This document shows positions 14,101-23,059 of a stretch of 64,000 nucleotides of DNA, one piece after another. The position numbers and the translations under genes were made by a program. The notes under the pieces were generated by a model. That model was not told the DNA's origin, made no database searches, and worked only from the letters and a program-made list of their open reading frames with translations. Origin of the DNA: Echiichthys vipera (lineage: Eukaryota; Chordata; Actinopteri; Perciformes; Trachinidae); the NCBI GenBank assembly GCA_963691815.1, contig OY829659.1, forward strand, positions 6,160,515 to 6,224,514, in the 5' to 3' direction. How positions within the stretch are numbered: the stretch's first letter is position 1; each line of letters begins with the position of its first letter.

Positions 14101-15655
14101 TATCACCTCTGCTCTCCCTTCCTGAATATTAATGTTTCATTTCATGAAAGTGTTTTAATCTTCTGTGCAGTTAGTGGAGGGGGTCTTTGTTTCAGGCGAG
14201 GCGGCCCACCTCTGTGGCAGGAAACTGACGAGGGAAACCTTCAGGGGTTTGAATGATGACTATAAATTGAAGCCGCACTGACGCTTCTCATGAGATGTCG
14301 ACATGCTGCCAGATCACCTACATTTCTGCAAGTGTCTGCAGAAATAACAGAAATCCAAATGGACTCAGACATTGATGGTACACCCTGACAGTTAGTCTGT
14401 GGCCTGTGGCTGCTGGTACAGTTTATCCAGCAGCTCAATGTGTTTCCCCTCTTTCAGAGATTGTTTGTCGCTGTGTAAATGAGCGTGTGCCGCCCTCCCA
14501 CCTGCCCAAACTCCCCAAGGTCAAAAACACGCTGTTAGTCAACTCCCACGCTTTGCGATGCCGAAGACGCAATTACACAGCATCTTGGTACAATTTGGCT
14601 CCTGGGATGAAAACATGCATCCCCTCCTCGGCAGGGAGCTGCTTGCAGCCGCTGACAGCATTATACTCTAAAGACAGACTGAGCCAGATAAAGCAGGCTA
14701 AGCTTATTACAGGCTGCTGCTGATTGAATCTAGGAAACAAGATTAGAGACATGTAAATAGATTTTATTAAGAGATTCAGGCTGCGGCTTAAGTGCTCTGT
14801 CGGAGAGTCATTCATTTCTGTCTGCTTCTGTGTTTTTCTGCAGGAAACAGAGTAGTTATACTGGTGTCGACGTCCTGATGTTGTAATGAAATACACATTT
14901 GGGAGCCATTATGTCTTTTTCCCCAACCTCATCATCCACATATTCTTGTTCAGCATCATCATTCTTCTCACATCTTCCCCCTCGTCCTCCTCATTAAGGT
15001 CACTGCCTAGAGCTGGCACTTGATACCTTTTAAAGGGACAGTTTTTGAAATGTCGGGTATGAGGAATTTATCCATAATCAGTGCATTACCTACTACAGCA
15101 CAAACATAAAAAGGGCATCAGTTTAAGTGTACGCTATTGTTTCACCACTTAACCTTAGCGTCACAAAGCACTGTTTAAGTTTAGTTGGGGGAAATGAAGT
15201 CATTCTATGCTCTTGTCAAAGCCACCAGACTGGTCGGTTAGTTAGTTTGTTTCCCTGTGTTAATAATAATAATAATAATTCATTTAATTTGTATAGCGCT
15301 TTTCAGAGACCCAAAGTCGCTTACAGAGCAGGACAGGTAATACATAGACACACATGTAACAGGTGGCAAACAACAGAAGACAAGGATGACAGGGTGTTTT
15401 AAAGGGTTGGGAACTAGGCCTGTCGCAATAAGCAATTAATCGATTATTCGCATAATATCTTTTCATGAGCTCAAAGACTTTCCCAGCTGCAAAAAAATTC
15501 AGTTTTTCCGTTTTCTCTCTGTCTCTCTATCAAAGAGACTGGAGGATGAGCGTTTCACTGCGGTGCATCTGTTTCCACTGAGCCCTCTCTCTTATTCAGC
15601 GTTATGAGGAGTTAACCCTCGTGTCGTGTCAGTCACTTGTCAGCAGCATGGTCTG

Positions 15656-15721
<66 letters not shown>

Positions 15722-17015
15722 GGGGTGGGGGTGGACCCCTGGCGTTACCCAGAGTGCAGCAGGAGAGCCCTGTGAGGAGCAGGTTAGAGGTAATGCTAGT
15801 TGAGATTTGGAGGTATAAAAACAAAGATGGAGTTGGTTTCAAAGCCGTAGCTGCCGTGTGGGAGCCCTTCAGGTTCAAACCGAATGATCGCAGTGAACCA
15901 CTTCACCTGAGCGAGCCGCTGCGTCGCATTTGTTGTAAAACAGCAGCAACTAAACGCCCCAATGTTTTAAAATCTGTTTATTTATTGTTTTTGGTTGTTT
16001 TGTTTATTTATTGTGGATATTGAGTTCTAGTGTTACATATTCTTTAGTTTATTGATCTTTGAAAGGGTGTACTTGCATTATTACGTCATTATTATTATTA
16101 TTATATCAGTGGAATCAGTGGATCAAGACAGCAGTAGACCAGCAATTCCTGTGTTCTGTAATGTAAAATGACTGTTTTTGTAAATGGAGTCTGGTGGCTT
16201 TGACAAGAGCACAGATAACGCCTTCAGGTCCCCCCAGGTGAACTTTAAAATGGCACATCTACAGTGGTGAAAATATTCTAAATTTAGCGTAGACTTCAGG
16301 TAGAAGAACAACATATTTACTAACGCTGACTAAGAAGAGAATGACTCATTTCAATTTAAAAACTTCCAAGGCCTTTAGTTTTCCTCCCTCAAATTCATAA
16401 ACTTTCGAGGATTTCTTGTGACTTCGCCATCCTCAAAACGTCAACGCCATCATCTTCATCACCCCTCGTATCACCACCATCATAATTTTCACCGCCATCA
16501 TCATCGTCACATCCTCTTGATCAGTTTCGCCGCCATCATGACATCTTTGATCGTCATCATCACTATCATCTCCGCTATTTGATGTTTAGGAAGCATCATC
16601 ATCATCATCACCACCACCATCATCACCAGCATCATCACCACCACCATCATCATCATCATCATCCCCACCACCATCACCACCACCATCATCATCATCATCA
16701 TTACCACTACATTAATTTAGTCATTATTATCATCTTCTTCATCATCATCATCATTGTTCTCACTGTTTACACTGACTATATTGTTTGTTTTCTGATGTTA
16801 CCATCATCATCATCATCATCCTCATCATCATGATCAACATCATCATGACATGTCAGTTATTAATGAGCAGCATCATCTTCCTCTTCCTCTTCTTCATCAT
16901 CGTTATCATTCTTTCCATTAAATATTCATCATATTCATCTTCTTCATCATCATTATCATCATCATCACCACCACCACCACCAGTACCAATGCCATTTATT
17001 CACCAAGCATCATTC

Positions 17016-17049
<34 letters not shown>

Positions 17050-17326
17050 GTGGAGGAGAAATCATCTGAATTCTGCAGTGTTTTCTTCTACCTGTCTCTT
17101 TACCACCTTCAAGTCCAAGTGACATAATTGAATAAACAATAAATACTATTAAAAAAATGTAAAAATGATTCCAAACATCCTGCTTTACCTCTTTGATCGT
17201 GCAGTATTCCGCTTGCGGGGACCATATTCGCCTCTTGTAGAAGAAGTTCAAGGCGATGAAGAGAGCGGAGCCCAGGGCAGCCACGGCGGCGGTCAGAGCG
17301 ATGGAGATGTGCCGGAGGAGAACCAT
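1..17326 (-). CDS. arl10: ARL10-like small GTPase gene, 4 exons seen, 3' end outside window
   Basis: Joined coding segments are 17326-17189, 10273-10090, 2386-2211 and, probably, 113-1, all on the minus strand. The product is an ARF-like GTPase: an N-terminal membrane anchor (about residues 8-30), P-loop GLDGAGKS (60-67), switch I PTRGFN (87-92), switch II core LEIGG (106-110), a VVDSSDR segment, and NKQ (164-166) completed to NKQD by the proposed exon 4. The introns carry GT-AG ends and the phases agree (0, 1, 0). Known family facts: ARL9 and ARL10 are poorly studied, divergent ARF relatives. The hydrophobic N-terminus with LGSxLFI and the segment LPLAKAELHRLL resemble ARL10 (LPWARQELHKLL from memory) more than ARL9. 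The switch II Gln of ordinary ARFs is absent, so intrinsic GTPase chemistry may be unusual. arl9 is the main alternative. The terminal helix lies beyond the left edge. Confidence 0.78.
114..2210 (-). other. arl10: arl10 intron 3 (if exon 4 is right)
   Basis: AT-rich non-coding sequence. The only recognisable content is a LINE-tail-like fragment near 1879-1965 and a short ACAGATGGGGAACAGTATAA duplication at about 2055-2096. No conserved reading frame is seen on either strand. Confidence 0.5.
1879..1965 (-). repeat. LINE 3'-tail-like dispersed repeat fragment
   Basis: The string AATAGCCTTTATTGTCATTG followed by a CAACAAAATTGGAGTGC-type segment resembles a widespread fish repeat ending with a consensus about 'ttattgtcattg ... 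caacgaaatt'. This is recognised from memory, so the family and boundaries are approximate and the orientation is a guess. Confidence 0.4.
2211..2386 (-). CDS. arl10: arl10 exon 3: switch II to NKQ
   Basis: The exon begins with TC, which completes an Ile codon (A|TC), then has 58 codons ending CAG before the donor GTAAAG. The acceptor is a clean TTTCTCTGCTGCAG. The peptide runs IGGGEDLRRYWSDYLRKTHV, then LVYVVDSSDRSRLPLAKAEL, and ends LPVVVLGNKQ. These are the switch II, beta-4 and G4 regions of ARF-like proteins. In place of the catalytic GGQ it has GGG. The residue that completes NKQD lies in the next exon. Confidence 0.85.
2619..2953 (-). repeat. tRNA-headed SINE, family B, copy 1
   Basis: A full-length copy read from the minus strand: a TTGCCTCACAACAAG head, a B-box-like GGTTCGAATCC, then a body with TGTGTGGAGTTTGCATGTTC and GGTGTGAATGGTTGTCTG, ending in a (ATGA)n tail. 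The same sequence recurs five more times in the window. This family is very common in fish genomes. It is retroposed and non-coding. Confidence 0.8.
4246..4528 (+). repeat. tRNA-headed SINE, family B, copy 2 (5'-truncated)
   Basis: Begins inside the head at CCAGCTGGGGCCC and runs through the body to the tail GATGAATGAATAA. The A/B-box promoter part is missing. It matches the minus-strand copy at 2619-2953 over its length, with scattered substitutions. Confidence 0.8.
4758..5033 (+). pseudogene. decayed LINE reverse transcriptase fragment (CR1/L2-like)
   Basis: The frame encodes TLIHAFNPSRLDYRNG, then ALDRLQYVQDSAATVLTL and LHWFRVKSRISFKILLL. This is the familiar C-terminal part of jockey-superfamily reverse transcriptases, with the consensus order HAFxxSRLDYCN...LQxVQNSAARVL...LHWLPVxxRIxFKI. 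A frameshift then moves the frame to LKTHLFNTAYGL, the usual end of such ORFs. An internal deletion joins TLTLT to LIHLHW. It is followed directly by (TG)n. It is inactive. Confidence 0.75.
5034..5139 (+). repeat. (TG)n microsatellite
   Basis: About 105 bases of TG dinucleotide with one GAG interruption near 5119, abutting the 3' end of the LINE fragment. Translations of this tract give only Cys/Val polymers and are not genes. Confidence 0.95.
5220..5247 (+). repeat. (GTCT)n microsatellite
   Basis: Perfect GTCT tetranucleotide units, about seven copies. Confidence 0.9.
7300..7575 (-). repeat. dispersed fish repeat, probable MITE
   Basis: On the minus strand, AAAGGTCCCATACTTTGCTC is followed by a stretch about 'atttcaggttcatacttgta'. 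This opening is recognised from memory as recurrent in teleost genomes. The far end is uncertain, and no terminal inverted repeat was resolved by eye. Confidence 0.4.
7630..8094 (+). mobile_element. LTR-like segment, degraded
   Basis: Pyrimidine-rich sequence with the Cys/Leu/Pro-type CCTGCC/CTGCCTG phrases typical of certain fish LTRs. It ends ACACCACCCGTTACA and resembles in style the solo LTR at 20964. No clear 5' boundary or target duplication was found, so this is a tentative call. Confidence 0.4.
8991..9218 (-). repeat. tRNA-headed SINE, family B, copy 3 (both ends truncated)
   Basis: Contains the body from GGAGCCAATCCCAGCTGAC through CATGCAAACTCCACA in minus orientation. It lacks the tRNA-like head and the ATGA tail. 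Confidence 0.8.
10090..10273 (-). CDS. arl10: arl10 exon 2: P-loop and switch I
   Basis: The exon has 61 codons plus one base. The acceptor is CTGCAG immediately before GAGGAGGAA, and the donor is A|GTAAGA, leaving phase 1. An acidic EEEER lead is followed by the G1 motif GLDGAGKS, where Lys and Ser contact the nucleotide phosphates and Mg2+. PTRGFN follows in place of the usual ARF switch I PTxGFN, so the Mg-binding Thr is kept. The exon ends LDFLE, one base before the switch II Ile. Human ARL10 has the same VLVLGLDGAGKS run (from memory). Confidence 0.85.
10569..10937 (+). repeat. tRNA-headed SINE, family A, copy 1
   Basis: The head GGGCAGCACTAGCTCAGTCC carries an A-box TAGCTCAGT, and a B-box GTTCGAGTCC follows near 10624. 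The body includes CTGGTGGCTGGAGAGGTGCC. The tail is AATAAAGGAACTCTTCTTC ending in (TTC)n. A GTGC-rich stretch lies inside (10820-10859). Copies at 22264, 47816 and 49168 confirm a dispersed family. The head is tRNA-derived but is not a functional tRNA gene. Confidence 0.85.
13647..13992 (+). mobile_element. non-LTR retrotransposon 3' end, copy 1
   Basis: The frame reads AIREELGVEPLLLCVERSQL then KWF, the terminal part of a LINE ORF2. Downstream, GGAGGAGGCCTCGGGGAAG and GGATAAGCGGATGGAGATGA give the usual (GATGA) terminus. A second copy in opposite orientation sits at 19684-20032. It is truncated and inactive. Confidence 0.75.
15040..15240 (-). repeat. TTAA-flanked MITE-like family, copy 1
   Basis: Begins TTTTAAAGGGACAGTTTTTG and ends with TTGTCAAAGCCACCAGACTG. 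The latter is the reverse complement of a segment repeated at 16160-16250 and 18575-18660. The end motif TTAAAGGGAYAGTT is the typical terminus of a fish non-autonomous DNA element. Boundaries are approximate. Confidence 0.5.
15258..15330 (+). repeat. (TAA)n plus dispersed repeat fragment
   Basis: TAATAATAATAATAATTC runs into ATTTGTATAGCGCTTTTCAG, AGACCCAAAGTCGCTTACAG. This is a recurrent fish repeat 3' part, recognised from memory only. Confidence 0.5.
15658..15720 (+). repeat. (GT)n microsatellite
   Basis: About 60 bases of GT ending in GCGCGCGGGGG. Predicted translations in this tract are artefacts. Confidence 0.95.
16160..16250 (+). repeat. MITE-like family, copy 2 (fragment)
   Basis: Contains ACTGTTTTTGTAAATGGAGT and CTGGTGGCTTTGACAAGAGC, closely matching 18575-18660 and, inverted, about 15210-15240. 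Confidence 0.5.
16440..17051 (+). repeat. CAT/ATC trinucleotide-rich tract
   Basis: About 600 bases dominated by CAT, CAC and ATT triplets, with purer blocks at 16596-16705, 16801-16830 and 17018-17049. Translation gives poly-His on the plus strand and poly-Met on the minus, neither of which resembles a protein. It lies in arl10 intron 1, about 140 bases from exon 1. Confidence 0.9.
17189..17326 (-). CDS. arl10: arl10 exon 1: start codon and membrane anchor
   Basis: The exon has 46 codons from an ATG at 17326-17324 to a GAG followed by the donor GTAAAG (17188-17183), ending in phase 0. The translation begins MVLLRHISIALTAAVAALGS and continues into a hydrophobic run ending before KRR. This reads as a single transmembrane or signal-anchor helix (about residues 8-30) with positive residues on its C-terminal side, which would place the GTPase domain in the cytosol (inference). 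The reading frame stays open upstream, but I see no earlier in-frame ATG near it. The start context is mediocre (C at -3, G at +4). Confidence 0.75.
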
Positions 17327-17560
17327 ATGTGGAGCGCACCGAGCGGCGACTGGACCCGGAGAACCTGGAGGGGAGGCGCTGCTTCCTGCACACCGACTCA
17401 CAGTGATGACACTTGACGGCCGCTTGCTTCTGCTCTCCGGTCCGCTGCCGCTGGACGCACTACATGTGATGAGCGCTCTCGGCTTGTTTTTGTTTCGATA
17501 CGCGCAAGAGAGAGGATGGGGGGGGGGGGGGGGGGGGTGCTGCGTTCAATGCAGCTAGGA
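17327..17560 (-). promoter_or_regulatory. arl10: probable arl10 5' UTR and promoter-proximal region
   Basis: GC-rich and CpG-containing sequence immediately upstream of the arl10 start, bounded by a 20-base G run at 17518-17537. No TATA box is obvious. The transcription start cannot be set from the sequence; the call rests on position and composition. Confidence 0.45.
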
Positions 17561-18559
17561 AACTCTGCTTCTCCTCTGGACAAGCAGCTTCCAACACATT
17601 CAATTGCAATTTGCAACCAACAATAATGCAATTAAAGGTGTTTAACATAAAGGTTGAATATGTAGAATCTTTATTAAAAGCTATATTTAATTAAAATAAT
17701 AATAATACACCCTTATACTCCCATGGGGCGTTTTGAGGGGTACAGAATGAAAGTATTGCTTTATCATAAAAAATATACTGTATTTGGTCTGAATTAATAT
17801 TTTAAAAAAAATTTGAAGGGTTTGAAAATTACTTTCTGTCTCGTTCTGTTTACATTGTACCAGCCGTACCAGCGGCCGGCATTGCGGGTTGCCAGGGTTG
17901 CCTGTTGTTCGGCGCAGCTACTGTAGGCTGACACTGGATGAAACCATTGTCCAGGCAGCTGAGTGACAGAGACGGGCAAAAACCAGAGTCAGTATAGGCC
18001 AAGCATTCACTGCATGGACTGAGATAAAGGAATTCAACGGCATAAAACGCCGGCCAAATAGCTACGTTTCTCCTTGATCTGTAAGCTAACTTTCATGTTT
18101 ACTTAGCTGTAACGGTTAATGGTAACGGCTAACAGTAACTGTGAGTCCAACTCCTCTAATACTTGTTTTTAGGGTGCAATTTGTCGGAGGGGATGGGTTC
18201 AAACCCCAAACAGGCTCAAACCAACTCCTGTCTCCTGTAGGCTTCTGGGCCAGGTCTGACCAACCTGGCAACCCGACTGCTCTAATTATTTTTTGTTGTT
18301 GTGACTTCGATCTTGAGACTAGATGGCGGTGTTCTGCTCATTCTCCATATTCATCCTTTAAGGTACATTTACGTGCATTTAGATAGGTCTGCGCTGCACA
18401 AGTAACAGCTCACACTGCACTGCTCTCTGTGGGTCAAATGTTGCACTTTCGACAGGGTTCGCCAGGGATCGCCACCTCCGGAGTGCACCTGTGTGTGTCA
18501 TTAAAATGGTGCCATTTGTTATATATGCCCTTAAAAAAAAGACAAACCCATCTCTGTCA

Positions 18560-18783
18560 AGGTTTTCTACCAGGTAAAATTACTGTTTTTGTCAGTGAAG
18601 TCTGGTGGCTTTGATGAGAGCACAGATAATGCTTTCAGTACCCCCGTGTTAACTTAGAGACTGTAAGGTAAAGCGTTAAATACAGTCCACACTTACACTC
18701 GTTTTTTTAAAAAGGTAGCATTACACTGCTTAATTTCCGGACCTGATAACCCCAATTCCAAAAGTCTGAACTATCCCTTTAAG
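18560..18783 (+). repeat. MITE-like family, copy 3
   Basis: Contains ACTGTTTTTGTCAGTGAAGT and CTGGTGGCTTTGATGAGAGC, and ends CTGAACTATCCCTTTAA. The end is the mirror of the TTAAAGGGACAGTT terminus at about 15040. TTAA at the end suggests a TTAA-target element, but no paired terminus was verified. Confidence 0.5.
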
Positions 18784-19683
18784 GATCTGGCTCAAGGTCA
18801 TCATGGACATCCCATCACATTGAGGGAGTGATTTATTTTACTTTAGGTATCAAGTCAGCCAATTTTCAGTCCTTAAATGTCGATTTACCATTTTTTAATT
18901 CACATTGAAACAGCTTTGGAAGATAAATTTAGATTGTTCTTGTTGGACAAATCCCTGGAAGCAGATTGGGGGTTAGGACAAGGTTATTGCTAATGTTCAT
19001 TCATATACAACTATTCTGGGAAGCTGCTAGTCTGAAGGTGACCTGACATGTATGAAAGCTGCTTTGGCCATACGGACTAAATGAACCCCTTTAAGTCTTT
19101 AGTCTTGTAAATCACTCACTTAGGCTTGACACCATAACAGAAAAAATATTTTGGGGTTTTTCAAAGTGACATTTGGCCTGGTGACGAGGAATAAGAAAAC
19201 ACACACTGGAATTAATCTAGATTAGACTAGAAATTAAGTGTTAAATTGTAATCACGGTGATTCAATAAGTGTACAAAAATATGTCTACTAATCATTTATA
19301 CCAACAACAAGTAACAGACTCTTACTCTAATAACCATGGTTGAACACAGTGTGGGCTGATGCGCGCTGAAGGACCTATTTATAATATTTCCGACAGTACC
19401 TGAAGGCATCAGAAGCACCCCACCCGCCGCCGGTCTGCCGGTGAGAGCTTGCTGCCATATGCACAGCTGAAATGTCACCTGACCCGTTAGTGTATCTGAC
19501 ATGAGAATCATCTGATGGATCAAACAGTGTTGAAGAGTGATGTGCTGTCAGATCACAGCGTTGTTCTCTCAACATCAGGGAAAAAGCCTCACTCAGTCTC
19601 TCTCCATGCATCCATGAGAGGAGACTGCAGGTAAAGTGCTCCATCTAGAGTCAAGTCAAGTCTTATTTGGGCATATATAATCT

Positions 19684-20032
19684 AATCTCATCTTCATCCG
19701 CTTATCCGGGGTCGGGTCTCGGGGGCAGCAGCTTTAGCAGGGGAACCCAAACTTCCCTTTCCCGGGCCACATTAACCAGCTCTAACTGGGGGATCCCGAG
19801 GCGTTCCCAGGCCAGTGTGGAGATCTAATCTCTCCACCTGGTCCTGGGTCTTCCCCGAGGCCTCCTCCCAGCTGGACGTGCCTGGAACACCTCCCTAGGG
19901 AGGCGTCCCAGGGTTCATCCTTACAAGATGATCCTGAACCACCTCAACTGGCTCCTTTCAACGCAAAGGAGCAGCGGCTCTACTCCGAGTTCCTCACAGA
20001 TGGCTGAACTTCTCACCCTCTCTCTAAGGGGC
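19684..20032 (-). mobile_element. non-LTR retrotransposon 3' end, copy 2
   Basis: An inverted near-copy of 13647-13992. On the minus strand it reads SAICEELGVEPLLLCVERSQ then LRWF. It ends at ATCTCATCTTCATCCGC on the plus strand and joins the (TA)n tract at 20034. Confidence 0.75.

Positions 20033-20033
<1 letters not shown>

Positions 20034-20083
<50 letters not shown>
20034..20083 (+). repeat. (TA)n microsatellite
   Basis: About 50 bases of TA repeat. Confidence 0.95.
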
Positions 20084-20086
<3 letters not shown>

Positions 20087-20928
20087 CTGTTTTCTGACTC
20101 ATAAATACCCAGCACAACCAACCTTAACAGGAGGCTCTCTGAAAAGTTGTGTTCATGCAGCTCTGTCATATAATTCAAGAATTCACTCCAGTTATCCAGT
20201 TGAAGGGATGATTGGCAAGTTTATAAACATGATATTTTATGTTTAAGTTTAAAAAAGGGTGTTTTTGTGAATGTAACATTTCAATAAACAAAACGTTTTT
20301 TTGTGTTAAATAAATGTGGTGGAGTAAAAGTACAATATTTCCTGAAATGTAGCGTAGTGGGTTAAAATATAGAGGTAGCCTAAAACAAATTATATACTCA
20401 AGTTATGTCCTTACAAATTGTACCGATAAGAACCATACTTGAGTAAATGGAGACTACTTACGTTCAACAACTAGCAATAAAGCGACTCGATCAATGAATC
20501 CATGAAAAAAAGTATATTTTCAAAGTAATTAATGACAAAACCAATGCAGTTCTCCAGCAGTATTTATTATAGACAAGCCTCGGAATAAATAGTCGCACAC
20601 AAAAAGTCCATCATTTATTCTGAAAGTAGGGTCTTTCTGTGTGTAGCAATATTACAATATATCAGTTAAACTTTGTTTGATTAGTTATTTCCACCCTTTA
20701 ATCTTAGCGTTTAGTTAATCAACATGCTTTTGATTTATTGCTGAAATGCCGTAAGCTACACATGATGCCTGTTATAATAAAAACCCGACCAGGTGCCTTC
20801 TTTACCCTTAAATGACTTCAAAACAAATGGTGAGATTTCTAAAGTGTGGGGGCATAGGGTCGCCAGGAGTCACCCCTCCAAATGTCATCAAAATCGGATC
20901 AGAAGTACCTCAGGGGCAGAGCGTAAAA

Positions 20929-21744
20929 CAGGGGTGGGCAGTTTCGGTCCTGGAGGGCCACTGTGTCAGGGTTTTGGGTCCGAGGCACCCTGCTGGTCTG
21001 TTTGTGTACTGTTGGCCATGCCTTTGTTTGGAGACCATGTGGTTTTGTGTTTGTGGCTGTGACACCACTCCCCCTTTTTTCCGCCACTTATTGTCCACAC
21101 CTGTCCTGCCAATTAATTTGCTTGTTACCTTGTTTTCTCCTGCCCAATGATTGGTCTCTGTCTCCCTATTTAAGTTCAGCCTTCTCAGTATCCTTTGTCA
21201 GATTGTGCTTGCAAGTTTGTGTGCTACACTGCCTGTATTGGATTTACTCTGCCGGTGTTTGGATTACTCTGCCCGTGTTGAAATTACTCTGCCTGTATCG
21301 GAGTCACTCTGTCAGTTTGGATTTTTTGTTTCTGTCCACTGCCGGAAAGAGGTTTGCCCTTTGGTACCTGATTGCTCTGTGGATTGTTCTGCCCCTGTTC
21401 CCTTGACACTTGATGGACTTTGTTTATTTAAAACCTTAGTTGGATTTTGTGTCTTCTGTGCTTTGACTCTTCTAAGAACTGGACTAACTGAAAATAAAAC
21501 CTCTTCATTGAATCTGCTTCTCATCTGGTCTGCTTTTGGGTCAAAACCAGCTAGCCTAACACACTGTCCTGCATGTTTTCGGTTTCTCTCTGCTCTAACA
21601 CACCTGAATCTAATGATGTGCTCGTTATCAAGCAGCTGATGCTTGTTACAGTTTGATCATTGTTACACTCAGGTGTGTTAGGATAGGGAGAAACCTAAAA
21701 CATGCAGGACAGTGGCCCTCCAGGACTGGAATAGCCCACCCCTG
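20929..21744. mobile_element. hAT-type MITE, interrupted by a solo LTR
   Basis: Left end CAGGGGTGGGCAGTTTCGGT; right end reversed, CAGGGGTGGGCTATTCCAGT. Both continue into CCTGGAGGGCCACTGT, giving terminal inverted repeats of about 36 bases with few mismatches. The 8-bp flanks are GCGTAAAA on the left and CCGTAAAA on the right, seven of eight identical, as expected for a hAT target duplication. Without the inserted LTR the element is about 213 bp, too small for a transposase. Confidence 0.85.
20964..21561 (+). mobile_element. solo LTR (598 bp) nested in the hAT MITE
   Basis: Begins TGTCAGGG and ends CCTAACA, i.e. the TG...CA ends of an LTR, and is flanked on both sides by CACTG, a perfect 5-bp target duplication. 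Inside are a TATA-like TATTTAAG at about 21168 and AATAAA at about 21494, in the order of an LTR promoter and poly(A) signal. No internal gag-pol sequence remains, so it formed by LTR-LTR recombination. Clade (Ty3/gypsy-like or retroviral) is not determined. Confidence 0.8.
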
Positions 21745-22263
21745 CCGTAAAACTAAGCTTCTCAGCATTAAGAGGGTCCATTCAGCAGTTCAACACGTTC
21801 ACGTCCAGAGGGTGCTGCAGGCTCGAAAATGGGTTGATACAACCTGTGAAGGCCAGTGGGCTCCTTAAACAACACAATAAATAATAATAATAAAAAACAG
21901 AATGCAGCAAACAGAAATCAAAGGAGCCGAGGTGTCTTAATCCACCATGGCAACAAGGAAACCAAAAATAAATGCCATAAAATACTCACTTAAACAATGA
22001 AAAGTGTTGCTGTGATGAGCTTAAAAATGTCACTGAAGAGACAGTATATGAGAAGGATGATAAAATTGGAGATTTTTTTGTATCAATTGCAAAACTGCAG
22101 CTCGTTTAGTGAACTTTAATACAAATTGTACTGGGGATGCATGTCTTTATATTGTTATTACAATACTTTGCAAGAACAGCAGGTGTCATCTTAGTGAATA
22201 AAACCTATGATGCGGTAATAGATGAGAAATAATGTTTCCTAAATGTATTGTTAACATATAAAC

Positions 22264-22617
22264 GGGGCGGAAGTAGCTCAGTCCATAGGTGACTTGGCTG
22301 GGAACCGTAGGGTCGCTGGTTCAAGTCCCCGTGTGGACCATGTATGGAGTGTGGACTGGTGGCTGGAGAGGTGCCAGTTCATCTCCTGGGCACTTCCGAG
22401 GTGCTGTTGAGCAAGGCACCGAACCCCCAACTGCTCGGGGCGCTGGTCACTGGCAGCCCCCTCGCACTGACATCTCTCCTTAATTGCATGTATAGGCCCT
22501 GTTTGTGCATGTGTGTATTTCGGGTCTGTGTGTGTAACACGTATAATAATAAGAGTGAAAAAATCCAATTTCCCAGTGTGGGATTAATAAAGTAATTCTT
22601 CTTCTTCTTCTTCTTCT
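22264..22617 (+). repeat. tRNA-headed SINE, family A, copy 2
   Basis: Head with A-box TAGCTCAGTCCATAGG and B-box GGTTCAAGTCC, the same GGCTGGAGAGGTGCC body, and the tail GGATTAATAAAGTAATTC plus (TTC)n. It is complete and well preserved. Confidence 0.85.
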
Positions 22618-23059
22618 AAACATAATAGAGATATTGATTATGTTCAGGACAGCCCTAGTCTAATTAACATTGTGTGTTTGGTTCAGTTAATATCCACAGT
22701 GTCAGGAACAAGCACAATAAAGCATGACATTAATAACCCCTTTTTTAAATTCTAGCGTTCTTTGGTGTTGGCTTACCTGTATGCTTGATATGTGGTGAGA
22801 AATTAGCAAACAACCACAATTTTAGGACAGGTAACAATAGGAACAAAATGTCAACAGTAACTTTATATAAACCTTTATAAGCTGGGACATTAAATATGTT
22901 TTGCGGCTCCAGACAAATTATATCTGGTGGAAGAGGGGGCAAAATGGCTCTTTTGATAGTAAAGGTTGCAGACCCCTGATATAGAACAACTGACCGGAAG
23001 TCGTCTCTCATACATGTTTTATTTTGAAAACCTAACCGGAAGTCATAGTGAGTGTATGT

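Larger units (their letters stand above)
10274..17188 (-). other. arl10: arl10 intron 1
   Basis: A 6.9-kb intron. It contains a complete tRNA-headed SINE (10569-10937), a LINE 3' fragment (13647-13992), a dispersed fragment with TAATAATAAT and TTGTATAGCGC (15258-15330), (GT)n at 15658-15720, and a 600-bp CAT/ATC-rich tract (16440-17051) close to exon 1. The spans 10940-13640 and 14000-15030 hold nothing recognised. Confidence 0.7.
17561..23050. other. intergenic region between divergent arl10 and wwc1
   Basis: Holds repeats only: a MITE-like copy (18560-18783), a LINE 3' fragment (19684-20032), (TA)n, a hAT-like MITE with a nested solo LTR (20929-21744), and a SINE (22264-22617). No exon with gene-like coding content was recognised on either strand. 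The spans 17561-18550, 18790-19680 and 20090-20920 are unassigned. Confidence 0.7.

Noticed and set aside
16579..16833. Poly-His / poly-Met reading frames
   Set aside because: They are translations of the CAT/ATC simple repeat, with no non-repeat domain.
17045..17401. Longer ARL N-terminus beginning 25 codons upstream of 17326
   Set aside because: The upstream codon at 17401-17399 is GTG, not ATG; the frame downstream of 17189 is intron.
21151..21639. 162-residue open frame, plus strand
   Set aside because: It lies almost wholly inside the solo LTR and crosses into the MITE; the low-complexity Leu/Cys/Ser composition resembles no protein.
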